Source: Hygrocybe punicea (taxonomy: Eukaryota; Basidiomycota; Agaricomycetes; Agaricales; Hygrophoraceae). From it: 64,000 nt of DNA. The DNA lies in contig OY744468.1 of the NCBI GenBank assembly GCA_963556145.1, positions 434,001 through 498,000 of the forward strand, read 5' to 3'. Below the pieces are notes generated by a model. That model saw nothing but the letters and a program-made list of their open reading frames with translations, ran no database searches and was not told the origin of the DNA. Position numbers and translations under genes: made by a program. Below, one piece after another: positions 21,840 to 31,941 of this stretch; the stretch's first letter is position 1, and each line of letters opens with the position of its first letter.

Positions 21840-22830
21840 TGTCCGTCCAGCAACTGCTCAATGGTCGTCAGTCATGAAGTTATAGGAATTGGATAGAATG
21901 GCATACACAGGGGTTTATATGAGAGGGGGAGGGTATCACCCGCAGTAATATGAGGTGCATCTTGAGCGATGATAGTATGAATTGCTGTGAGGTGCAAGTC
22001 ACTGGCCTCGGCTGCCATTCTATCTGAGGCTGAGGAAATCATGTCCGGTTCACAACAGAGGCGTTGATACCCATCAATGGGTTTACTTGCTGCACCACCA
22101 GCCAAGGCTGAGGGGATATCTTCTGGGTCATAGTCGTACCCATCTTGAGATCCGCCTGGGATTTCATGTGCACTTGAAGTAGGGTTGGCGTCTGTAGCAC
22201 CCGTCAGTAACGAGGTTACAGGAATTGGATGAGATAGCGTACACGGGGAGGATTTATACGAGAGGAGGGAACCACCTGCAGCAATATGAGGTGCGTCTTG
22301 AGCGATGAAAGTATGAATTGCTGTGAGATGTGAGCCACTGGCCTCGGCTGCCATTCTATCTGAGGCCGAGGAAATCATATCCGGGTCACAATCAAGGCGT
22401 TGATACCCATTGTTGGGTTCACTTGCTGCAACGCCAGCCAAAGCTAAGGGGATAACTTTTGGGTCGCAGTCGTATCTGTGGGATTCGCCTGGGTTTTCAT
22501 GTGGACTTGAAGTTGGGTTGGTGGCTAAAGCACCGGTGAGAGGTGTCTGTCCAACAGCTGTTCAAAGGCAGCCATCAGGAGTGAAATGATGGAAGTTGGA
22601 TGAAATGGCTTACAGAGAGGGGGTTGATGCGAGGGATGGACAGTATCACCGTTGCCGCTGGCTTTGGCTGCGATGCTAACTGAGGGGACAACTTCGAGGT
22701 TACTGGTATATGCCATGCGCTGCTTCAGGGTGTGTCGCGGTTTGCAGGATCTAGTCAGCATAGTGAGAAATGGGGGTGTATGATGAAAAACGCACCGGCA
22801 AGTGTCGTATACATATAAAAAAATCACAAA
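21840..22830 (-). repeat. 336-bp tandem coding repeat upstream of the helical-protein gene
   Basis: At least two full copies and one diverged copy of a 336-bp unit (112 codons, frame kept) lie upstream in the same orientation: 21,876-22,210, 22,211-22,545 and part of 22,546-22,830. Each copy codes DPDMISSASDRMAAEAS, then AIHT-IAQDAPHI-AG. The first copy in gene order begins MLTRSCKPRHTLKQRM. These look like repeated N-terminal exons of the helical-protein gene, but no full splice model could be closed. Confidence 0.6.
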
Positions 22831-23296
22831 GGACGCACGACAAAGGAGATCCTTAGCGGCGCTGTGACCAATGCTCCAGTAACATTACCTCTGAAAGAGG
22901 ATATGCGTACGTCGTAGTAGGTTTAAATTTCCAGTACTAGAGATATTATCATGATAGAGTGGGCTATGTGCTATGACAGACGGTATGATTATGTAAGTCA
23001 CGTCTATTGCCAGCTCTCGAGTCCGATACGGTTTACTGACTACAACAAAACACCAACATTAGGACATGCCTATGTGGGAAATGGAAGGCGGCGAAGAAGC
23101 CAATGAGTGGATGCAACAAGCACCCGCGGCCAAGAATTTGAGTGACACCTCTTCTTCTATGCGACGATTTAAAGGATGAAAAATCAAACCAAATTTAAAT
23201 CAGCTCACTCCCTTTGTCCCGCCAGTGTTTCTTGTGAGTACATGTGAGTAGCAACGTGATCATCTATAACCTAGTCGACGCATTTCCAGATTCCCA
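22831..23296. promoter_or_regulatory. Divergent spacer between two repeat-expanded genes
   Basis: 466 bp separates the minus-strand gene above from the plus-strand coiled-coil gene. A possible 5'-UTR intron (GTGAGTACATG... to TTTCCAG, about 23,233-23,290) precedes the plus gene. No clear TATA box. Confidence 0.3.
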
Positions 23297-23669
23297 ATGG
23301 AACATGAGAAATTGTTAACCAACTTCCGCACATGTGTGGACCGCTTCCAATCCACCCTCGCTCAGGTACAAGACCAGCTGGAAGAGGACAGGGCCAAAAG
23401 TACAAAAGAGGTGCAAGATGTCCGGGATGAATTGTATTCTTTCCAAAGGAAGATACACTCGATGCAACTTCTGCAGGCATGTACACCAATAACATATATA
23501 TGCGTGAATATTCTTACCTGTTGTAAAGACTTCAACGGATAATCGACTGGCAGACTGTGAGGTACACATGGAGGCTGTTCTCGCAGACTTTCAGGAACAA
23601 TTGGATGCAACGCGGATGCTCATGGACAGTCAGTTGAACTTCTGCACTATTCCCGATACTGTGTCTTAA
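23297..23669 (+). CDS. Short coiled-coil protein, unrecognised
   Basis: ATG 23297 opens a highly charged helical frame (LLTNFRTCVDRFQSTLAQVQ, then EEDRAKSTKEVQDVRDEL). An intron from about 23,477 (GC donor after CTGCAG) to 23,528 (GTAAAG) keeps the frame into TSTDNRLADCEVHMEAV and DFQEQLDATRMLMD. The frame stops at TAA 23,667-23,669. The product is about 107 residues and almost wholly coiled coil. Three repeated exon-like units follow downstream, so the stop may instead be bypassed by splicing into them. No function inferred. Confidence 0.45.
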
Positions 23670-23813
23670 GAATGGAGCACCAACAGATGTCCGTCGTGAA
23701 CGGCAGCGGATATGTCGTTATCATTCCCGACAGCTTACAGCCCCGGTTCCCGAAGTTTGCTTGAACCGCCAATCGTGTGAGGGTGAATATATGTACAGGA
23801 TCTCGGCTGATAG

Positions 23814-24650
23814 CAATGTCTGTCACACTATATATCACCACGCTGCATCTGCGCATTACTAATATATTGATAGCCTTCGGACGATACAATCTTCTCAGAC
23901 ACCAACAGCGGAGATAAAGGCGATGGAGAGAATCCAGAGAATCCTCGCGGAGCCCCGAGCCCCACCACGGTCCAAACGTTGGATGATGCGTCATCGGTGC
24001 CTGTTCGAGTACCAGAAAGCCCATCATCCCTCTGCGCACAGGTACAATCTGACACTCTTTCTTGCACGACTCTCACGGAGGAATTTATGGAAAGCATTTC
24101 GGGTGGTAATGTTTGTCACACCATATCTCACTGTCTCATGTCCACAGATCGCTAATATAGCAACAGATTTCGGACGATACACTCCTCTTGGACTTCCATG
24201 ACAAAGATAATGGCGATGAGGAGAATCCACAGAATGCATGCGCCCCGAGCCAGACCATGGTCTGCACGTTGGCTGATGAGTTAGCGGTGGCTGTTCAAGC
24301 GACGGAAAGCCCATCGTCCCTCTGTGCATAGGTATAATCTGACTGTCTTGCACTACACTCACATTCTGATATTTATTTTCTGAAGGAAATCATGCAAAGT
24401 ATTTCACCCGGTGGCAATGTCTGTCATCTACGTGTCCCCATGTCCAGTTTGCGGAATGCTGACATAGTGATAGCTTTTTGACAATAAACTTCTCTCGGAC
24501 TCCCATGATGAAGATAAAGGTGATGGAGAGAATCCACAGCTGGATGCTTGTGGAGCCCTGAGCCCGACCAGGGACCAAACATTGGCTGAAGAGTCACTGG
24601 TGCCTCTTCAAGTGCGGAAATCTTATTGTCCCTCTGCACACTAGTGAATT
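23814..24650 (+). repeat. Three tandem exon-plus-intron units of about 300 bp
   Basis: Near 23,814, 24,106 and 24,416 the same unit recurs. Each starts with a TGTCTGTCA-CA block, then a CTAATAT-like branch region and acceptor, then a 165-bp open block (copy 1: SDDTIFSDTNSGDKGDGENP; copy 3: SDSHDEDKGDGENPQ), ending at CTCTGYRCAYAG and a donor. The open block is acidic and Ser/Pro-rich. Copy 2 ends in TAG where copy 1 has CAG. Confidence 0.6.
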
Positions 24651-24659
24651 GATATTTAC

Positions 24660-25130
24660 TTTTGAAGGCCCCTGTGAAATTTATTCTGGCTTGTGATAAT
24701 GTTAGTCATTTTATAATCCATGATTGTCTCGTTTTTACACAAGCAATTGATACCTGGGCAACACATCCAGTTAGTATTGCAACAGTTATCCATGTTAAAG
24801 TGTATGTTTTATGGAACACTTTTAGTCTTTTTCATTGTTATGGTGATGATATTTTGGGGGATGCCCCCAGTTATGGGTGGGGATGCCCTAGATAGTGCAC
24901 AATTTCGAAGGCAGGTGCAGTTGGGACAAAGCAAAGCAAAAGATTACTCTGAGAAACCTAGTCTGATCTGGGTCTGGGGCCAGCAATGTATGTAGTTACT
25001 TCCCAGCACTATACAAACCTTTTGAATGATGGGGTGTGCTTCTACAATGATGTGGCTTTGATGCAATGGCAAGTTTGAATATTTCATGGATTATTCAAAA
25101 AGAATTATTCTGTTTGGCTCCCCAGGGTGT
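24660..25130. other. Spacer with no gene seen
   Basis: AT-rich; short ORFs only. Confidence 0.4.
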
Positions 25131-25640
25131 ACCCAAGGTCCAACATGCATGCCATCTTTCATGCATCTTTGGCATTGTATGTACATCTTTGGCATCTCGC
25201 ACACACATCTTTTGCACATGTTTGGCATCTCCCATGCATCTGCTGTGCATCTTTTGCATCACAGGTGCATCTTTGGTGTTGCCCATGCAGCTTGCATGCA
25301 CCTCTTCCATTGATCATGCATGAAAAATGAGTGGAAGATGCCAAAGATCTCAAATGCATCTGTCATGCATCCTTTGCATATTTCCAACATCTTTCATGCA
25401 TCTTTTGCATCTTTTGTACATCTTTGGCACGTCCTGCGCATCTTTCATGCATCTTTCGCATCTTTCATGCATCTTTGGCACGTCCCGCGCATCTTTCATG
25501 CACCTTTGGCACCTCCCACGCATCTTTCATGCATCTTTTGCATTTTGCATACATCTTTGGCACCTCCTGCACATGTTTTATGCATCTTTTGTACATCTTT
25601 GGCACCTCTCGCACATCATTCATGCATCTTTTGCATCTCA
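25130..25640. repeat. CATCTTT/GCATCTTTTG satellite, first block
   Basis: Imperfect tandem array built from CATCTTT and TGCATCTTTTGCATC words, with interspersed GGCAC-TCCC. Higher-order periods are multiples of three, so all three plus frames and the minus frames stay open. The His/Cys/Ile/Phe-rich ORFs here (25,320-25,873 region) are by-products of the array, not genes. Confidence 0.85.
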
Positions 25641-26610
25641 CGGGTAGGCAAATGCACGGATTGGGTGGATCAGCACGGATCACGGATATGGATTGCCTTG
25701 GATACGGGTATGGATCAAGATTTTGCGATGCATGCACCCTTGTATCTGTAACCGGTCCCTATTTGGGTAGTGTCACGGTACCCACATCACACATCAACAT
25801 CACCAACCACAACCACAACCACAGCCATGGCTACAACAACAATGAGAACAGCAACAATGATGACAGACAATGATGGGACATGGGGAGAAGGGCAGTGGGA
25901 GGGTGGTGCACCCACCCCCCATTGCAGTAGGTAAGTTTTTTTTCTTTGTTTTTTCTTAGCTACTAATTACACGAACGATGATTACAGCAGTACCAACAAC
26001 ACAAACACTACACACCTGATGAGGACGACAGGCCGTGAGGGTGACAATGGCGGCCACCACCTCCACCATGACAACAACAACAACCTACAGCCCTCCAAAT
26101 AGGACAACAACAACAACAACAACAACAACACCAACATCAACAACGACCACCACGACCACGACCACTGGCATGACCACTAGCATGACCACTAGCATGAGCA
26201 CAACCATGACCATGACCACGACCACAACAAAGGCCATGGCCATCCCACTACCAACATACCTCACAGATGCACACTGTCATGTCAATCGATGTTGGTACTG
26301 CAACCACGAGGTAACCGGGAGGATGGTGGTGTGCCCAACACCTGGTTGTGGCCAACCCACACCACCACGATAACTGGCCATCACCGCTGCCTTGGCCACA
26401 ATGTGGCCGACCTCCCATTGCGCCATGACCTGTCCTTGGCCTCAGTTGTGTGAGCACACCGCAATGTCAATTGATGTTGGCGTGGTGAACACGAGGTACA
26501 TACCTGCTGTATCATATGTGTATCTGTGGCTCGGGTATGGATATTGATGGATACAGATACGGATACCAAATTTGGCACCCACAGATGATCCATGCAGTTG
26601 CCTACTTGCA
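25641..26610. mobile_element. Possible non-autonomous element interrupting the satellite
   Basis: The satellite is interrupted by unrelated sequence whose ends are loosely inverted: GGTAGGCAAATGCACGGAT at left and ATCCATGCAGTTGCCTACT at right (about 16 of 19 match as reverse complements). Inside are ACC/AAC microsatellites and a short frame with a CWYCNHE...CPTPGC zinc-ribbon-like pattern (about 26,280-26,372). No target duplication is certain. Confidence 0.35.
26035..26373 (+). other. Thr-rich ORF ending in a CxxC...CxxxxC pattern
   Basis: Mostly the translation of AAC/ACC/ACG microsatellites (poly-Thr), followed by RCWYCNHEVTGRMVVC and PGCGQ. The four cysteines could bind zinc, but the ORF has no independent support and is probably fortuitous. 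Confidence 0.15.
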
Positions 26611-27640
26611 GGCATCTTTCATGCATCTTTTGCATAGGGTGTAGCACGGGTGTCCTGCGGGTTGCCAGGCCAGACACCATACCCATACCTGCAGACACCG
26701 TACCTGTGACAGGTGCAAGTCTGCATTACCCATGGTCAGACGTGGGTTTGGTAGTTGCCTGTGTGGCCATGCGGGTAGTGTTGATGACAGCGGCAGTGAG
26801 CTCTGCGATCCCGCAAATGAAATGGACGCGTCAATTGATGCGACGGTTCGCATGGGTGGGGCTGGCTGGGCTTGTTCCTTCATCTTAAGTTTGGATCTTT
26901 CCTACATCTTGCATGCATCTTTGCATCTTTTATACATCTTTGGCATGTTCCACATGTGTTTACATCTTTTGCATCTTTTGGACATCTTTCCTGCATCTTT
27001 TGCATGTTTTGTGCATCTATGGCATGTCATGCGCATCTTTCATGCATCTTTTGCATCTTTTGATCATTTTTGGCACATCCCACGCATCTTTGATGCATCT
27101 GTTGCATCTTTCATACATCTTTCCTGCATCTTTTGCCTCTTTCGTGCATTGTTAGCACATCCCACACATATTTCATGTATCTTTTGCAACTTTGGTGCAT
27201 CTATAGCACGTCCCACACATCTTTCCACCGTCTTTTGCAACTTTCGTGCATCTATAGTGCATCCCACGCATCTTTCATGCATCTTTTGCATCTTTCATAC
27301 ATCTTTGGCACGTCCTGCGCATCTTTCATGCATCTTTTGCCCATCTTTCATGCATCTTTGGCATCTCCCACGCATCTTTCATGCATCTTTTGCATCTTTC
27401 GTACATTTTTGGCACCTCCCACACATCGTTCATGCATCTTTTGCATCTTTCGTACATCTTTTGGCAACTCGCATGCATATTTCATGCTTTTCTTCCATCT
27501 TCCAGGCATCTTTAATACATTTTTTGCGACTTCCACACATATTTCATGCATCTTTTGCATCCTTCATACATCTTGCGAAATATATCTTCAGCACCTCCCA
27601 CATGTCTTTTGTGTATATTTGTCATCTCCCACATGTCTCT
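26610..27640. repeat. CATCTTT/GCATCTTTTG satellite, second block
   Basis: Same family as 25,130-25,640. Recurrent words are TTTCATGCATCTTTTGCATC and GGCACGTCCC or GGCACCTCCC. It opens a 322-codon frame (26,732-27,700) and two others at once, the signature of a period-3n repeat rather than of a gene. Confidence 0.88.
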
Positions 27641-28290
27641 CTTGCTTCCGTGACATCTTATATCCCTCTTCAGCGTGTTTCATCTTTTCCCACCCGTTGA
27701 TCACTTCTGTGATGTTGCCTTCTCTAACATTTTCCCTTGCCTAATATGCATACTTCCATTTGACTCATCTCATATTTAGCCTACTCTTCCGATCACTGTC
27801 CTATCCATTTCATTTAATTAAAATATTTTGCCCACAAATATGATAAACATTTTTGTGAACAATACTGTAAATATATATCACATCTTCAACGTCATATCAT
27901 AATAAAAACATTTAAAAACATCACGTCTCAATTCTTGTCAATTGCACATATGTCACCCTTCCACACACATCTGCCCAATTTAACATATTCTTCATTGCAC
28001 TATTGAAATATTATTGTAATTGTATGTAAAAGATATCTTGATTGTTATTTCAAATGTCATTCAAGTATTTTCACCTTCTTTTTGCCCATATTATTATTGA
28101 AGACACTCTAAATGTCCCCACAATATTTGACAGACAGTTATGATGATATTATTTAGAGTAATATATCAATATTATTTCAATATCTTTGTGCATAATATTT
28201 GGTTATGCACCCAGTGTCTGATGCATGTCAATGGTCAATGATAAATGTAAAAAAATATAGACCATGTAGTATCTAATCTTGCATGCCTAG
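27641..28290. other. AT-rich spacer with no gene seen
   Basis: Strongly AT-rich, many stops in all frames. Confidence 0.5.
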
Positions 28291-28296
28291 AATTGT

Positions 28297-28860
28297 TTGT
28301 GCAAAGGACTGGTAGTGTGCAAAGGAGCGGTATTACACTGTAAGGCCAGAGACCTAAATGAGTTGAATGACCTCTCGGATGAAGAAAGCGCAATATCCAG
28401 TGACAATGATTCTGTTGAGGAGCATGGCAGTAATAAAGAAGATCTAATTGATGATGAAAATCAGGAAAGCGAACCAACAGTTGAGGAAGACAAGAACTTG
28501 GCCTCCGATGAGTTGGACCCAACCGAATTTCACACCATGGATGATATTGATTTATATGATGATAGGACAAGTACCCTAACCTAACTCCACAAATCCATTC
28601 TAATCCACCCGAGAGCCCCGCAATAGGAAGCTCCGACTCTGTCATACCCAACAACCACCCAGATGAGGCTGCTGCATTGGCCAACCCTCCTCCTACATGA
28701 TCAGGGCGAAAACGGAAGGCAAAGGACTTGCAAGCAATCTCCGATTGCCTTTGCGGTGAACCTGTGACTGAGGACAAGATCTCACAAGTAACATGTGTGA
28801 TACAATGCAAGAAACTGGGATGTGAGACGTTGTGGGTGAGTAGTGTTCTATTTTAAACCT
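28297..28860 (+). pseudogene. C-terminal zinc-finger fragment of a transposon protein
   Basis: An acidic frame (LNELNDLSDEESAISSDND..., to 28,584) is followed, after a frame change, by GRKRKAKDLQAISDCLCGEP...CVIQCKKLGCETLW and a GT donor at about 28,833. The C-x-C...C-x(4)-C-E-T-x-W layout matches the PHD-like cysteine modules at the C-termini of several Agaricomycete transposon proteins. A TGA at about 28,699 interrupts the frame. Only this tail remains. Confidence 0.45.
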
Positions 28861-29048
28861 AATTGCAGCTCACCGCAGTGTGTAGTATCACCTAGATTGT
28901 GTTGGGTTAAGTGTAGTGCTGAAGAGTTGGAAGTTTGAAACGTGTGGGGGTGTTAGTGTCAAGCGAAGTCATCGGGGTTGACCCTAGTTAGTTAGTCCGA
29001 CCCTAGACCTGTTAAAAAAAATTGACCAGCGGTGTTTTTTTCCTTGGT

Positions 29049-30992
29049 AATCACTCTTTTCCTGTGCTAGGGTAAACAAATTCCTTTCACAGATCTCCTC
29101 AAAATAGGAATTTACACTTTTCTGTCTAGCCAAATTTTCCAATGAGCATTATTGAAAGAGTAGCTTCACTTTTATTGCACTTTGCCTGCCAAGCATGACA
29201 ACATGACATGGCAGATGGTAAATATGAGTGAGCCCTATCTTCGACATCCAGAGTTTACTCAATAAGGCAGCTGTGGTCTGGTTAGATTGGATGAAGTATG
29301 TTCTAATGGAGCAAAACTGTTTTGCTCAAAGTTTTACTTCAGCAACAACCAAAGATCTCAGATTGAAGAGGTAATTACATCATCATCACGGCGATGACGT
29401 CATCAGCATTGGTCAGCTGACAACAACACATCATATTTTGATGTCGGCGCGACTCGGCTTCTAAATGAAATAGAGCGTGCGAAAGTGACGTAGTAACCGG
29501 GATGGCCTGGCCGCAGACATCAAAGTGATTTCATTACGGAAAACAGGTGTATTTTCTCGTCATCACACCGCTGTCCTCGATTAAGTTCGCAATGGGTGGA
29601 GACCACAGGTGTTCCATCTGTCAGGCAACGTTTACTCATCCCCAACATGTTGCCCACCATATGCGATCGCATAAGTCGCTTGATTGCTCTGAGCAAACAC
29701 GGTGATATTTTGGCGTGTTCGTGTGCCGGTGTTTGGCCGTGGGCATATTTAATGCGGGAAGACCGTCGTGGGTTCATCGAGAAAAAGTAAAAGTGCAGAG
29801 TCGTGCGAAAACAAGCGACCGTCGCTGACTCAATCTCATCACGTGCCTCAGATTGCCTTTAAGCATTTTCTCGATTCTCAAATCTCTATCGTAACCTTCC
29901 CCTTCATCTTCCGTCCTGCCCACTCTCCCGCAAGGTACCACATCTGGCTCTCATACAGCGACAGCCCATAGTGTCCCACCTCCTCGATCATCGTCATCGC
30001 CGACATACTCGACAACGACGACGCAGACGGGACCCCAATTCCAAATATCGACCCTTGCTTTGGTATCACTATCCAAAGTAAACTCAGCGTGAATCATCTC
30101 CCACGGAAGCACCAACTCAACGTTTCACCGCGTCTTTTCGCGTAATAACCCTGAACACATTCTCTGTCTCGTGCAACACCAGCCCAGATATCCCAACCAA
30201 ACTCGCGTTCTTGCTCTCATTCACTGTCAATTCCGTTTCTCAGCATGCCACAGCCCCCCCGTTCGCTATACTCTCACCTGTAATGAACGACCTGTGGAAA
30301 TCTGCCTTGACAAGCTTCGCCTGCATCCCCGCAGCACCTCCCTTCGCCAACCCTTCCGCAGGCCCTGGCAAGGGGCCAAGCAATTCTGACATATACCCCA
30401 GCCATAAGTGATGCAAGGGCAGGAACGTTGCGAACCTGAATTTTTCATTAACTCTTAGTCACCGGGCATGAACCGTGCGCACCGTAGCCCCTCCTCAATC
30501 TGCCACATACCCTTCTCCGCACACTCCCGCCGTCCAACGATCCCCGCATTCGCTCTCGCCCGGTGTACACGTTTTCTAGCATGGGCCTCCACGCGTTCCT
30601 TCCGCACCTTGCTTTCACGCGCAGGATTCGCAAGGGCGATCACACGTCCCCGCACACGCGTGGCATATACCTCTGCTGCTGCATTGAGATTCTGCACGAG
30701 CTGCGATTTTACGTATGACGGGGTAAACGGTGCATTCGTGGAGAGTTTGATGCGCTGGTTCTGTCATTATAAATTATGATGTCAGCCACATGTCGAACCC
30801 TACCCCCCTTTGTGTTAGAGTTGCACCTGGGCTATTGGAGGAGGTTTGTATGGGTCTATCGGTGTCGTGCCTGACTTGTTCGAGGACATTGCAAAACGGG
30901 TACACCTGTTGCCGGTGATGGCAAATATTGAACTTGTGAAAAAGCAGACACAGCGACTCCGATCCGTCGAGTCAGAGTAGTCAGACAATGGC
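29049..30992 (-). repeat. Right arm of inverted duplication carrying POP4 copy 2
   Basis: Reverse-complement partner of 7,375-9,327. It carries the whole POP4 gene and about 0.83 kb of its downstream flank. Divergence is mostly single-base changes. Confidence 0.9.
29878..30889 (-). pseudogene. POP4: POP4 copy 2: open frame but conserved residues altered
   Basis: All five exons and splice sites of copy 1 are kept: 30889-30827, 30760-30483, 30435-30278, 30223-30122 and 30068-29878. The frame is uninterrupted at 263 codons. However, the Gly of the KADFHG motif is Arg (ADFHRSF), and in the C-terminal motif YGSQMRYRAGERAG becomes YESQMWYLAGEWAG: one Gly and three Arg lost in one RNA-contacting stretch. 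Two of the Arg losses are CGG to TGG, consistent with CpG deamination. I infer a decaying duplicate; a diverged expressed paralogue is possible. Confidence 0.75.
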
Positions 30993-30999
30993 ACTAGGC

Positions 31000-31730
31000 G
31001 CAAAAAGGCCTTTGGGGGTTACATAAATAAATTACCCATACAAAACAAAAGACTAAATTTAGGACTTGTAAAATATATATCTAAATACATTACTGAAGTT
31101 CATATTTCTCCACACCTTTTGAGAATTAGAAATAACTATCAAAAGGTCATATGTAGATCCAAAAAATTCCAAATTTTTCATATCTTGTGAAGAATCTGGA
31201 ATCATATAGCAAATATCAATTTCTCAAATACTCTCATTTGGCATTTGGTATCATATTTAAGAATCTCCTAATCTGAATTTCTAAGCTTTTCAAAAATCTA
31301 CTCCATTTGATTCTTGCAAGTCTCTCAAAGTCAATAAAATGTTTGAAATTTGAATTTGAATTCAGGAAACTCGAAAGGCAATCACACATTTAGTATTTGT
31401 AGAGTCCCAAATACATTAACCAGTAGTTGTCCAGTACTTGACTAGTACTTGACTAGTACTTGACTGGTACTGGCCCAGGACTTGACCAGGGACAAAACAA
31501 ATCCCGAGTAATCTGTCATAATGACATGATCGCTCGAACTGCTGTCAGTCCCTCGAGCTACGTTATCCGCTGGATCGAGTACACACAGGACGAAGGCGAA
31601 GTGAGACTACTTTGGCGCGCATGACAAGGATGGCGAGTTAACAAAAAAAAGAACCCAGCCAACGACCATCACCTCGACGCATACGAGACGACCTCGGCAC
31701 AATGCGCATCAAGCTTCTCAACAAGCTCGC
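31000..31730. other. AT-rich spacer replacing the 5' half of the STE6 copy
   Basis: In copy 1 the POP4 arm is followed by STE6 within about 310 bp. Here about 950 bp of unrelated sequence intervenes. It includes a short tandem of TTGACTAGTAC words (about 31,430-31,480). No gene seen. Confidence 0.5.
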
Positions 31731-31941
31731 TCTATATTCTCTAACACATACCATTAGAAGCACGTTCGTCGATTTCTGCAAGAATCATTCCGGTGCCTGC
31801 ATCTATCAAGAACAAGAAAACTGGTTGGACCAAATCTCTCGAATCCAATAAATCTCTGCCGAGTATGTCCCCTGCGGATCCTGCGACCCTGAGCGCGTAT
31901 ATTCAGAGGCTTCATCCTGGGCCAACAACGGACTATATGCC
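31731..31941 (+). repeat. Copy of the segment at 62,975-63,195, fused to STE6 pseudogene
   Basis: About 210 bp closely matches 62,975-63,195 (shared ATTCTCTAACACATAC through GAGGCTTCATCCTGGGCC). Similarity stops at GCCGATCAG (about 31,941), where STE6 sequence begins at once. One shared frame (PASIKNKK-GWTKSLE...) is open in both copies. It marks a recombination or end-joining junction. Confidence 0.8.

Noticed and set aside
26732..27700. 322-codon ORF as a cysteine-rich protein gene
   Set aside because: It is the translation of the CATCTTT satellite; parallel frames are equally open and no start, intron or domain evidence supports it.
28235..28810. 191-codon minus ORF
   Set aside because: Antisense to the acidic and zinc-finger fragment, which has recognisable cysteine spacing on plus.
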